Shown in pieces: positions 21,494 to 30,517 of a stretch of 64,000 nt of DNA. Both the position numbers and the translations under genes were made by a program. A model generated the notes under the pieces. That model searched no databases. It saw only the letters and a list, made by a program, of their open reading frames with translations, and was not told where the DNA came from. Position 1 is the first letter of the stretch. The number at the start of each line of letters is the position of its first letter. The DNA comes from Photobacterium sp. JCM 19050 (lineage in GTDB: Bacteria; Pseudomonadota; Gammaproteobacteria; Enterobacterales; Vibrionaceae), in contig BAXG01000004.1 in NCBI GenBank assembly GCA_001310455.1, forward strand, positions 144,606 through 208,605. Direction: 5' to 3'.

Positions 21494-22090
21494 TCAACAG
21501 CCGCAACACCCACCCGAATTGTTACTCTCTGTGATAGCAGAAGGGTTTTTCTGGCAGTCCACCACAAAACCATCCTGCCACTCCAGTTCACAACATGCTT
21601 GGATTTGTTGCTTTACCATTTTCCGGGCTCTCGCAGCCCGGCTTTTTACCGCAGACAGAGAAACTGACTCTTCTTCTGCCAATTCCTTCATCTTGCGGTT
21701 GTTGATGTCTACTTCTCTGAGGGTATCCCGGTATTTATCCGGCAACGTATCGATAAACGGAGCCAGGCAAACGGACAGATCTTCGCAAAAGCGATCATCC
21801 GGCTTATCGGCTTGAAGATCATCCGGCAGAGGTTCCGATTTATGGTGGTTGCGGTAGTAATCGACCACGGCCGTCCTTGCGGCGCTGTACAACCACCCGG
21901 TCAGGTTTTCGATGGAGCGTTGTGATTCTGATGCAAGCAGGGCTTTGACGAAGATATCCTGGATAACGTCATCGGCGTCAACGGCCTCTGGCAGTTTGCG
22001 GCCAAGGTACTTTCTCAGGCTTTGCTGAAGGGCGGCAAAAGCCGCCCCGATATCTGAGTGGGTAACCGTTTGGTTAAGCGCTGTTGTCAT
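21494..22090 (-). CDS. sigZ: SigZ-like ECF RNA polymerase sigma factor
   Basis: About 198 residues. Sigma-70 region 2: DADDVIQDIFVKALLA ... LTGWLYSAARTAVVDYYRNH. Region 4: LPDKYRDTLREVDINNRKMKELAEEESVSLSAVKSRAARAR. The C-terminus carries a cysteine tail: CCELEWQDGFVVDC and finally GGCCGC. The start chosen is ATG 22090, whose A is shared with the TGA stop of the upstream Cys-rich gene (TGATG), indicating translational coupling. An upstream extension to 22114 is disfavoured. No anti-sigma gene is adjacent in the usual downstream position. Confidence 0.85.
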   Translation of the reverse strand: MTTALNQTVTHSDIGAAFAALQQSLRKYLGRKLPEAVDADDVIQDIFVKALLASESQRSIENLTGWLYSAARTAVVDYYRNHHKSEPLPDDLQADKPDDRFCEDLSVCLAPFIDTLPDKYRDTLREVDINNRKMKELAEEESVSLSAVKSRAARARKMVKQQIQACCELEWQDGFVVDCQKNPSAITESNNSGGCCGC

Positions 22091-22275
22091 CAGCAACATG
22101 CCTCCGGGCAGCATGTGTTCCAGCTTTCACCTGAACAACAATGTTGTGTTTCACAACAGTCTACACCAGAAGCCGGCGCTTTTTCACTTTCCGGTACACA
22201 GCAACCCGCAGAGCAACAACAGGCGCAGACAGACTGGATGGTTTCGCTATTTTGGCAGCATTTTACGTTTTTCAT
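22090..22275 (-). CDS. Small cysteine-rich (metallothionein-like) protein
   Basis: 61 residues with 16 cysteines, mostly CC or CCC clusters (KCC, ACCC, GCC, DCC, HCC, TCC, ACC at the end). AAAGGAG 6 nt before the ATG and one-base stop/start overlap with the sigma factor make it a real gene. Likely binds soft metal ions (copper, zinc, arsenic, mercury); this is inference from composition. Because the sigma factor also ends in cysteines, it may be the sensor or buffer for that sigma factor. No known family recognised. Confidence 0.75.
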   Translation of the reverse strand: MKNVKCCQNSETIQSVCACCCSAGCCVPESEKAPASGVDCCETQHCCSGESWNTCCPEACC

Positions 22276-22372
22276 GGTTCGCTCCTTTTATCTTCTTTTC
22301 GCTTCATCACTTTGGATGTGCCTTTAAAGACGGCGAAGCCATGAAAAGGTCGCAACTTTTTAACTGAAAACT

Positions 22373-22394
22373 AAAAAGCGGGCTTTCGCCCGCT
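22373..22394 (-). terminator. Terminator of the urt operon
   Basis: Read on the minus strand: AGCGGGC-GAAA-GCCCGCTTTTT, 15 bp after the urtE stop. Separates urt from the Cys-rich/sigZ pair downstream on the same strand. Confidence 0.9.
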
Positions 22395-22408
22395 CGATAT
22401 TCATTCAC

Positions 22409-23104
22409 TCACACTGTCAGGTATTCCCGGATGAGCTTGTCATCCAGGCTTTCCATCGGACCATTCGCGACGGCCCGGCCCCGATCAAGCAAGCAGAAAC
22501 GGTCCCCGACTTTTCTCGCAAATGGCAGCTTCTGTTCCACCAGCATGACCGTCAGCCCCATATCCTGATTCAGGCGGCGGATAATATCGCCGATTTCCTG
22601 CACGATATTGGGCTGGATGCCTTCTGTCGGTTCATCAAGGATCAGCAATTTCGGCTCGACAACCAATGCCCGGCCGATTGCCAACTGTTGCTGCTGGCCG
22701 CCGGAAAGGTCGCCTCCCCGGCGATGGAGCATCTCTTTGAGCACCGGAAACAGCTCATAGATGTATTCCGGTATTTTACGATCGCCCTTTTTACGGATAG
22801 GCAGGCCGATTTGCAGGTTCTCTTCCACCGTCAGCAACGGGAAAATCTGCCGCCCTTGCGGGACATATCCAATACCGTGACGTGGCCGGCTTTCCGCAGA
22901 CTTTCTTACCAGATCGGTACCTTTTAAAGATATTTCGCCACTTTTTACCGCCTGCAAACCCATGATGCACTGCAAGAGTGTGGTCTTTCCTACACCGTTT
23001 CGCCCCATCACGACGGTGCATTCCCCTTCCGGAACGGACATTTCCAAATCCCACAAGGTATGGCTCTCGCCATAAAATTGGTTTAACCCTTTTATTTCCA
23101 GCAT
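22409..23104 (-). CDS. urtE: Urea ABC transporter ATP-binding subunit UrtE
   Basis: 231 residues, intact LivF-type ATPase. Walker A GRNGVGKTT (residue 34), Q-loop VPQGRQIFP, signature LSGGQQQQLAI, Walker B LLILDEPTEGIQP, switch His replaced by Gln as usual in this family (LVEQ). Energises high-affinity urea uptake together with UrtD. Last gene of urtABCDE. Confidence 0.95.
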   Translation of the reverse strand: MLEIKGLNQFYGESHTLWDLEMSVPEGECTVVMGRNGVGKTTLLQCIMGLQAVKSGEISLKGTDLVRKSAESRPRHGIGYVPQGRQIFPLLTVEENLQIGLPIRKKGDRKIPEYIYELFPVLKEMLHRRGGDLSGGQQQQLAIGRALVVEPKLLILDEPTEGIQPNIVQEIGDIIRRLNQDMGLTVMLVEQKLPFARKVGDRFCLLDRGRAVANGPMESLDDKLIREYLTV

Positions 23105-23119
23105 GTTATCCCTACTCCC

Positions 23120-23995
23120 TTACTGGCCAAGGTAGACTTCACGGACTTTGGGGTTGGACTGAATGTCCGACATAGACCCTTCCGCCAACACATGTCCCTG
23201 GTGCAAGACAGTCACCGTACTGGCAATGGAGCGGACAAAGTCCATATCGTGCTCAACCACTACCACTGAATGCTCACCAGCCAACGAACGCAGCAACTCT
23301 GCAGTGCGATCCATTTCCTGGTGCGTCATCCCGGCAACCGGTTCGTCCACCAACAGCAGTTTCGGTTTTTGCATCAGCAACATGCCGATTTCCAGCCACT
23401 GTTTTTGTCCGTGGGAAAGATTCCCGGCCAGCAGTGTTTGCTGGTCCTTGAGGCCAATAAGCTCCAGAACGTACTCTATGTCATCACGCTGTTCACCGTT
23501 CAGGCGCGCCCGAAACGTCTGCCAGACCCCTCTCGGCCCGGCCATCGCCAGTTCAAGGTTTGTCCAGACAGAAAGTGCTTCAAACACCGTCGGTTTCTGG
23601 AATTTCCGCCCGATCCCGGCATTGGCAATTTCAGCCTCATCCATCTTTAACAGATTCAGATTGCTACCGAGCCACACCTGCCCGGCATCCGGTCGGGTCT
23701 TACCGGTGATGATGTCCATCATGGTGGTTTTACCCGCACCATTGGGACCGATAATGCAGCGAAGTTCCCCTTTCTTGATGTAAAGGTTAAGGTCATTGAT
23801 CGCTTTAAACCCGTCGAAAGATACCGAAACACCTTCCACATACAGCATCATGTTATGCCGGGTATCAATCAGCGGGTTTTCCTGGGGTTTCAGGAAACTG
23901 AACACTTCATTGCGGCGGGTCAGCTCACCCAGCGGCCCGGCTTTCAGAGCCGCTTTTTCCAACGCCGTCGGCGCGGTTTCTGTCATCGTACTCAT
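23120..23995 (-). CDS. urtD: Urea ABC transporter ATP-binding subunit UrtD
   Basis: 291 residues, LivG-type ATPase with an N-terminal extension of about 50 residues. GPNGAGKTT Walker A, GIGRKFQKPTVFE Q-loop typical of UrtD, LSHGQKQWLEI signature, LLLVDEPVAGMT Walker B, VVEHDM switch His. The start overlaps the urtC stop by 4 bp (ATGA), and urtE follows after 15 bp. Confidence 0.95.
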   Translation of the reverse strand: MSTMTETAPTALEKAALKAGPLGELTRRNEVFSFLKPQENPLIDTRHNMMLYVEGVSVSFDGFKAINDLNLYIKKGELRCIIGPNGAGKTTMMDIITGKTRPDAGQVWLGSNLNLLKMDEAEIANAGIGRKFQKPTVFEALSVWTNLELAMAGPRGVWQTFRARLNGEQRDDIEYVLELIGLKDQQTLLAGNLSHGQKQWLEIGMLLMQKPKLLLVDEPVAGMTHQEMDRTAELLRSLAGEHSVVVVEHDMDFVRSIASTVTVLHQGHVLAEGSMSDIQSNPKVREVYLGQ

Positions 23996-25119
23996 GCGCT
24001 GGCCTCCTTCGCTTTATCCGCTTTGCCCGTTTCCTTACCCGCTTTCAGTTTGGCGAGCAACCCGGTAACGCCTTGCGGCAGGAACAGTGTCGATGCCACA
24101 AACAACGCTCCCAGCGCGAACAGCCATACTTCCGGGAATTCCACGGTAAACCAGCTTTTTGCATAATTAATCAGCACAGCACCGACTACCGCGCCAAACA
24201 GGGTAGCCCGGCCACCCAACGCCACCCACACTACGATTTCGATAGAGTTCAGCGGCGCAAATTCACCCGGGTTTATGATGCCAACCTGAGGCACGTACAG
24301 CGCACCGGCCACACCGGCCAAGGCAGCGGACAGAACGAATATCCAAAGCTTGACGTTCTCTACCCGGTACCCGATAAATCGGGTGCGCGGTTCGGCATCC
24401 CGGATAGCAACGGCCACAGAGCCCAGCCTGCTGGCAATCACTGCGCGGCAGATAAGGTAGGACGCCGCCAGCGCCAGTGCCGACGACACAAACAGGGCCA
24501 GCCGGGTCGCATCACTTTGCAGGCTGAAACCGAGGATATCTTTAAAGTCCGTCAGGCCGTTGTTGCCGCCAAAGCCCATTTCATTACGGAAAAAGGCCAG
24601 CATTAACGCAAAGGTCAGCGCCTGGGTCATGATAGACAGGTACACTCCGGACACCCTTGAACGAAATGCCAACCAGCCAAAGGCAAACGCCAGCGCCCCC
24701 GGAACTAGCACTACCATCAGGCAGGCGAACCAGAATTGGTCGAACCCAAGCCAGAACCACGGTAATTCCTGCCAGTTGAGGAACACCATAAAGTCCGGTA
24801 ACTCCGGGTTGCCATAAACACCGCGATCACCAATCTGGCGCATCAGGTACATACCCATGGCGTAGCCGCCGAGCGCGAAAAAAGCGCCATGCCCCAGGCT
24901 GAGAATACCGAGGTATCCCCACACGAGATCCACTGATAGTGCCAGAAGCGCGTAACACAGGTATTTGCCCATCAGGGAAACGGTGTAGGTTTCAATATGG
25001 AAAGGGTTGCCCGCAGGCACCAGTTGGTTCAAAACCGGCACCAGGACAGCAATTGCCAGCAATGCCAGTAAAAGGATCTGGCCGCCACGGTCATGTTTGA
25101 GAATTGATTGCGTCAGCAT
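23992..25119 (-). CDS. urtC: Urea ABC transporter permease UrtC
   Basis: 375 residues, LivM-type permease with about ten hydrophobic helices. VWGYLGILSLGHGAFFALGGYAMG and the EAA-like loop (AIRDAEPRTRFIGYRVENVKL) are diagnostic. Its ATG lies 4 bp after the urtB stop. Intact. Confidence 0.95.
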   Translation of the reverse strand: MLTQSILKHDRGGQILLLALLAIAVLVPVLNQLVPAGNPFHIETYTVSLMGKYLCYALLALSVDLVWGYLGILSLGHGAFFALGGYAMGMYLMRQIGDRGVYGNPELPDFMVFLNWQELPWFWLGFDQFWFACLMVVLVPGALAFAFGWLAFRSRVSGVYLSIMTQALTFALMLAFFRNEMGFGGNNGLTDFKDILGFSLQSDATRLALFVSSALALAASYLICRAVIASRLGSVAVAIRDAEPRTRFIGYRVENVKLWIFVLSAALAGVAGALYVPQVGIINPGEFAPLNSIEIVVWVALGGRATLFGAVVGAVLINYAKSWFTVEFPEVWLFALGALFVASTLFLPQGVTGLLAKLKAGKETGKADKAKEASA

Positions 25120-25123
25120 GGCA

Positions 25124-26764
25124 TTATCCCTCTACTGCACGGCCACGTTGCGGGAAGAGTCCGCGCGGGCGCTTTTGGATAAACAGGATGATGAAAACCA
25201 GCACCAGGATTTTTGCCAGTACCGCACCGGCCCAAGGCTCCAGGATCTTGTTGAACAGGCCAAGGCTGAGACCGGCAACCATGGTGCCCCAAAGGTTTCC
25301 GACCCCACCAAATACCACCACCATAAAGGAGTCGATGATATAGCCTGCCCCATGTTGGGGCCTACGTTGGTGAGCTGCGACAATGCCACACCCGCTACGC
25401 CGGCAACACCGGATCCGAGACCGAATGTCATAGCATCTACCACTCCGAGCGCACTCCCATGGCGCGCGCCATTGCCCTGTTTTGGGACACAGCCCGAACC
25501 TGCAGGCCAAGGGGGGTTTTCTTCAGCACAAACACCAGAGCAAGGAAGACCATCAGGCAGAAGAAAATGATGTAAAGCCGGTTCCAGGTAAGGGAAAGCA
25601 TTGGCGTGATTTCCAGCATGCCAGACATGAAATCCGGCGTGGCAACCGAGCGGTTCAACGGGGAGAATATAGAGCGCACCGCCTGCTGAAGAATAAGGCT
25701 TATCCCAAAGGTTGCCAGCAGAGTTTCCAGTGGCCTGCCGTAAAGGAAGCGAATCACACCACGCTCAATGGCAATGCCCACGAGCCCCGAGACCACAAAC
25801 GCTGCAGGGATAGAAAGAAGAAGGGCAACACCGGTGCTTTCCGGCAACAGCAGTTGCATCACATAGGTGGTGTAGGCGCCAAGCATAATCAGCTCACCAT
25901 GGGCCATATTGATTACGCCCATTACCCCAAATGTAATAGCAAGGCCGATTCCGGCCAGCACCAGGACAGAACCGAGCTCAGACCAAAATACAGGGTTTCT
26001 ACCGCCGAGTTTACGCGCTGGGTTTGCGCATATTTGTCTAACCCTCGCTCGATAGCCCGGATTGCCTGTGGTTCAGCAACTTCCGGCAGGGCTTTTTGCA
26101 ATGCCTGCATCGCCTTGGGGTGCCCGGCGTCGGTTAGCAACGCTATAGCGCTAAGCTTTTCAGATGTCTCAACGCCACGCTCTCCCTGCAAAGTTCCAAT
26201 CGCTACAGCAATTTCCATCGATTGCCGTATCGCCGGAACTGTCTCACGCTGCAACAATTCACTGAACAACTGCAATATTTCGGTTTCTGTCGTACCAATC
26301 AGACCGTCAACCGCTGCAAGCCGTGCTGTATCATCCGGGGAGCGAAGATCCAGTGTCGACAACGCGTTTCGAATTTGGGTGCGCAAGGCGTTATTGATGG
26401 TGACCTTGCGGTAATCACGCTTTTTCTTTACCGCAACAGACTCCCCGGTAAACAGGTGGGTTGCCTGACCATCTTCAACTTCCCAAAGCGTTTTCTCTTT
26501 TTTGTGGTAGGTGATTTTTCTATCGAGCAGCCCTTGCAACGCAGGTTTTGCTTTTTCATGACCGGAAGTTGCCAGCCATTGAACTGCCAGAGCTTTTTGA
26601 TCGAAATTTTTTCCACTCAGCGCTGATTCAACATCCGCCAACGTGGAAACGGCCAGCGCAGGAAATGCCGATAAAACAATCAATATCGGCATCAGTGCTC
26701 TGGCCATCAAGTAAACAAAACCGGACGTTCTCTCCCGGCTTTGCAATCGTGTTGTTTTCGTCAT
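25124..26764 (-). CDS. urtB: Urea ABC transporter permease UrtB, long form (three frameshifts)
   Basis: LivH-type permease with the N-terminal extension of about 250 residues seen in many proteobacterial UrtB: a signal-like segment (ALMPILIVLSAFPALA), then HEAT-like helical repeats (ALAVQWLATSGHEKAKPALQ). The permease domain is recognisable as FGVMGVINMAHGELIMLGAYTTYV and ETLLATFGISLILQQAVR. Frame changes near 25960, 25445 and 25360. Adding three bases gives 547 residues, normal length. All broken pieces show family sequence, so artefact is likelier than decay in this otherwise intact operon. Confidence 0.88.
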
Positions 26765-26852
26765 CGTTATCTTCCATGAAAGGAAAAAGGCCTACCTGAG
26801 TCATCTATGAGCCAAGGTTGAGTGAAGCCGGAACACAGGCAGGCAAATTCAG

Positions 26853-26876
26853 GCGACCGGATATTTTTCCGGTCGC
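26853..26876 (-). promoter_or_regulatory. Hairpin between urtA and urtB
   Basis: GCGACCGG-atattttt-CCGGTCGC perfect 8-bp stem, 22 bp after the urtA stop, without a long T-run. Likely an mRNA-stabilising or attenuating hairpin that keeps the binding protein more abundant than the permease. Confidence 0.65.
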
Positions 26877-26897
26877 TCAATTTGGGTATTGCGTTTA

Positions 26898-28184
26898 TTA
26901 CTGTCCTGCACCGGAGCACTGGCCGGTGGTCACGTTGAAAGAGCCGCAAGAAAGCGGTTTTTCCCAGCTTGCGAACAGATCTTTGGAACCCGGCAGGAAA
27001 TCAGACCATGCATCACCTGCTACCACACCGGTTGTTTCCCAGACTACGTCAAACTGGCCGTCGTCCTGGATTTCACCAATGAGTACCGGTTTGGTGATGT
27101 GGTGGTTAGGCATCATGGTGGCAAAACCGCCGGTAAGGTTAGGTACTGTCACACCGATGATGGCATCCTGAACGGCATCAGATTCAGTCGTGCCGGCTTT
27201 TTCAACCGCTTTTGCCCACATGTTGAAACCGAGGTAAGTCGCTTCCATCGGGTCGTTGGTTACACGGTCTTCGCTGCCAATGTATTTCTGCCACTTTTCA
27301 ACAAACTCGTCGTTTTGCTCGGTATCTACGCTCATGAAATAGTTCCAAGCAGCGAGGTGACCGACCAGTGCAGAGGTATCCATACCGGAAAGCTCTTCCT
27401 CACCCACGGAGAAAGCCACAACCGGAATGTCTTCTGCTGATACGCCCTGCGCGCCAAGTTCTTTGTAGAACGGAACGTTAGCATCACCGTTAATGGTTGA
27501 AACGACGGCAGTCTTTTTGCCTGCTGCACCGAACTTCTTGATGTCAGCAACGATAGACTGCCAATCGGAGTGCCCAAATGGGGTGTAGTTGATCATGATG
27601 TCTTCAGGAGCGACACCATTGTCTTTCAGATACGCTTCAAGAATTTTGTTGGTAGTACGTGGGTATACGTAGTCGGTGCCCGCCAGTACCCAACGCTCTA
27701 CACCAAGGTCATCCATCAGATAGTCAACAGCCGGGATCGCCTGCTGGTTTGGCGCGGCACCAGTGTAGAAAACGTTTTTAGAAGACTCTTCACCTTCATA
27801 CTGAACCGGGTAGAACAGCAGGCTGTTCAGTTCTTCAAATACAGGCAGGACGGATTTACGTGATACTGACGTCCAGCAACCGAAAACCACATCCACTTTC
27901 TCTTTTTCAATCAGTTCGCGGGCTTTCTCTGCAAATAAAGGCCAGTTTGACGCTGGGTCAACAACAACCGCTTCAAGCTTTTTGCCCAGCAAGCCGCCCT
28001 TTTTGTTCTGCTCTTCTACCATCATCAGAACCGTGTCTTTCAATGTGGTTTCACTGATAGCCATGGTGCCGGACAGTGAGTGCAGCACACCCACTTTAAT
28101 GGTGTCATCTGCGGCTACAACCTGAAATGAAATGGCGGAAGCGGCAGCCAAACCTGCCAGTTTCAGCGTCACTGCTTTTTTCAT
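26898..28184 (-). CDS. urtA: Urea ABC transporter substrate-binding protein UrtA
   Basis: 428 residues, intact. Signal peptide MKKAVTLKLAGLAAASAISFQVVAA, then TIKVGVLHSLSGTMAISE, VFGCWTSVSRKSVLPVFEE and LLFYPVQYEGEESSKNVFYTG, all UrtA landmarks. Start 28184 chosen over 28199 because the signal peptide begins there. Periplasmic urea receptor, first gene of the operon, behind a sigma-54-like promoter. Confidence 0.95.
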   Translation of the reverse strand: MKKAVTLKLAGLAAASAISFQVVAADDTIKVGVLHSLSGTMAISETTLKDTVLMMVEEQNKKGGLLGKKLEAVVVDPASNWPLFAEKARELIEKEKVDVVFGCWTSVSRKSVLPVFEELNSLLFYPVQYEGEESSKNVFYTGAAPNQQAIPAVDYLMDDLGVERWVLAGTDYVYPRTTNKILEAYLKDNGVAPEDIMINYTPFGHSDWQSIVADIKKFGAAGKKTAVVSTINGDANVPFYKELGAQGVSAEDIPVVAFSVGEEELSGMDTSALVGHLAAWNYFMSVDTEQNDEFVEKWQKYIGSEDRVTNDPMEATYLGFNMWAKAVEKAGTTESDAVQDAIIGVTVPNLTGGFATMMPNHHITKPVLIGEIQDDGQFDVVWETTGVVAGDAWSDFLPGSKDLFASWEKPLSCGSFNVTTGQCSGAGQ

Positions 28185-28566
28185 CTTTGCTCTCTCCATG
28201 CTTTGACATAAAAAATCTCAACTGGAGTGCATTACGCAAAGGGCAGGCCAACAACAAAAAAACAGTCAAAAATTCAGTATTTTTCCTTTTAAATACAAAT
28301 AATTAAATTCATCCTGGAACATAAAGAAATCACCGTAAGCAACTTATTTCTTATTCGCCTTTGGTGCAAAAAAATCCCCGAAACGCACCGATTTGAAACA
28401 CGCCACTTTTGCATCAGAAAAGCGTCGCTTTTTCATCCTAAATGCAACCATTTGAATAAAAAATTTACAAACACCTTACATGTCAGTAATCTAATCTCAT
28501 TATCCCTGTAGACAGACATCGCGCTTTCTTCACACCGTTTATGCAACGTTTAACAGGGAGTACAAC
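28185..28566. other. Divergent upstream region of urtA and the 93-residue gene
   Basis: About 380 bp, AT-rich, no gene. Holds the sigma-54-like element at 28235-28251 and an inverted pair GGTGC (28373-28377) / GCACC (28385-28389) reminiscent of, but not identical in layout to, NtrC half sites. Confidence 0.5.
28235..28251 (-). promoter_or_regulatory. Sigma-54 type promoter of urtA
   Basis: Minus strand reads TTGGCCTGCCCTTTGCG: GG and GC dinucleotides with the required 12-nt offset (TGGC-N8-TTGC). About 50 bp upstream of the urtA ATG. Nitrogen control through NtrC/RpoN is established for urea uptake in other bacteria; binding here is inferred. Confidence 0.65.
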
Positions 28567-28848
28567 ATGGCGAAATTTCAGTTCTTCTGCTTACCCGAAT
28601 CCGGAAGGGATCAGTTCACTTACCTGGATATGTCCGGAGAACGGTTTCTAGATGAAAAAGCGGTGCTGCTTGAGCAGGGTTTTGCAGTGGAAGGAACCTA
28701 TATCGTTGCCAAAACAGCAGAAGAGGCCGTTGAGAAATTCAAATCCAACTGGATTTATGAAACGGAAGAATACGGCAATGCCCACCCGGAATTTGCATTG
28801 ATGACGTTCTTAACGGAAATCGGCAAGTTCTTCACTAAACGCAGATAA
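28567..28848 (+). CDS. Hypothetical protein, 93 residues
   Basis: MAKFQFFCLPESGRDQFTYL..., soluble, no signal peptide or membrane segment, acidic middle (TAEEAVEKFKSN). AGGGAG upstream of ATG 28567 and divergent from urtA. Not recognised. Possibly nitrogen-related by position only. Confidence 0.6.
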   Translation: MAKFQFFCLPESGRDQFTYLDMSGERFLDEKAVLLEQGFAVEGTYIVAKTAEEAVEKFKSNWIYETEEYGNAHPEFALMTFLTEIGKFFTKRR

Positions 28849-28970
28849 ACCCTCCTGTCATGCATCAATCCGGATAAAGCCATCCGGATTGATATGCCAT
28901 GTGTCGAGTATCACATTTCAGGAAAAACAAGATTCATCGTTTCTTATCTTGGTGTTACCTTGCACGCAAA

Positions 28971-28986
28971 GTGTAAACGTTTACAC
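28971..28986. promoter_or_regulatory. LacI/GalR-type operator upstream of ygjH
   Basis: Perfect 16-bp palindrome GTGTAAACGTTTACAC, 24 bp before the ygjH ATG. Matches the GalR/GalS consensus (central CG). Confidence 0.7.
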
Positions 28987-28995
28987 AAATAATAA

Positions 28996-29343
<348 letters not shown>

Positions 29344-29368
29344 TGAACAGCAAAAGTCGAAACCGGGA

Positions 29369-29393
29369 AGGGGCAATGAATGCCCCTTTTTTT
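29369..29393 (+). terminator. Terminator after ygjH
   Basis: AGGGGCA-atgaa-TGCCCCTTTTTTT, 25 bp after the stop. Confidence 0.9.
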
Positions 29394-29415
29394 GTACTTC
29401 TCAGCCGGTTGGTGA

Positions 29416-30403
29416 TTATTTCTTCAAATCACGGTACGCCGCAGGAATGTTCAGGCTTGGATGCACCCAAGGATACAGGGCATATCCCTGAAACTCCGGC
29501 AAGGTGACAGTCTTTACCGTCTCCTCTAGCGTCAAACCGTCATCAATCGCTTTTTGTACCCCTGTTTTCACAGCTGAAAGATAATCGATATGCCACTTGA
29601 TATCGTCTTTCGTCATCACCGCACCATGGCCCGGTACCACTTTGGCATCATCCGGCAAGAAATCATATACCTTGGTCAGTGAGCCCAACGTTTCGACCAA
29701 GTGCCCGTCAAGCAGCCATGGTAAAGAAGGCTTTGTTGCTATAACAGGGTTACCCGTCCACATCGTCTTCGATTGAGGTTCCCAGATAAAAAGATCACCA
29801 CCTGTTTGAGCAAAACCGAAATCAATGATTTCCACACCACGTCCGCCAAGATCCAGCGTAAGCGTGCTTCCAGAGCCAACAAGAATATCAGCGTCTACCG
29901 GTTTTATTTCTTCAATTCCCCCGGCCCTGACCAAAGTTCTGCATCATAAACTGGGTATCAGCCTCAAAGTGGTTATCAATGTAGTCTTTTGTCACCTGGT
30001 GTTGGATGATTTTTGTCCCTTCGGGCAGGTACATGTTTCCGTAGGAATGATCACCGTGAAAACTGGTATTTACCGCATACGCGATAGGTTGGTCGGTCAC
30101 ATCCCGGACAAGTTTCTGAACCTGTGCGTTAAGACGCTTGTTTAGCATGGTGTCTATCATCAGCACACCCTTGTCACCCACCACAAATCCACCACTGGTC
30201 GCCACCGGTAACCCTTTAGCCTGATATTCCTCTGCATTGGTCGGGTAATAGGCATATACACCATCAGCCAGTTTCTGGTTTTTCAAAACAACTTTGTTGG
30301 CATCCCATACCGGCTCGTTTGCATGGACAGACACGGTCGTAAATGCACCAAGCAACAATGCGGCAGAGCCAAGTAAAACGGGTGATTTTCGTGGAAAACT
30401 CAT
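29416..30403 (-). CDS. Exported MBL-fold metallo-hydrolase (frameshifted)
   Basis: Signal peptide MSFPRKSPVLLGSAALLLGAFTTVSVHA, then a metallo-beta-lactamase fold. The metal motif reads NTSFHGDHSYGN: the first His of HxHxDH is replaced, leaving HxDH. Later GGDLFIWEP and VVPGHGAVMT supply further ligands. The frame changes near 29920 in a C-rich stretch. The repaired size is about 329 residues. Start has AGGAGAGG upstream. Divergent from a LysR gene which probably controls it. Substrate unknown. Confidence 0.78.
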
Positions 30404-30517
30404 GACACCTCTCCTTGATTTATATTTTTAAACGTCACCAGCACAGGTTATTTGTTGACCAAAAAACAATAAACAGCAAGAATCGCAATTGATAATTCTC
30501 AAAATGAGAACAAAACA

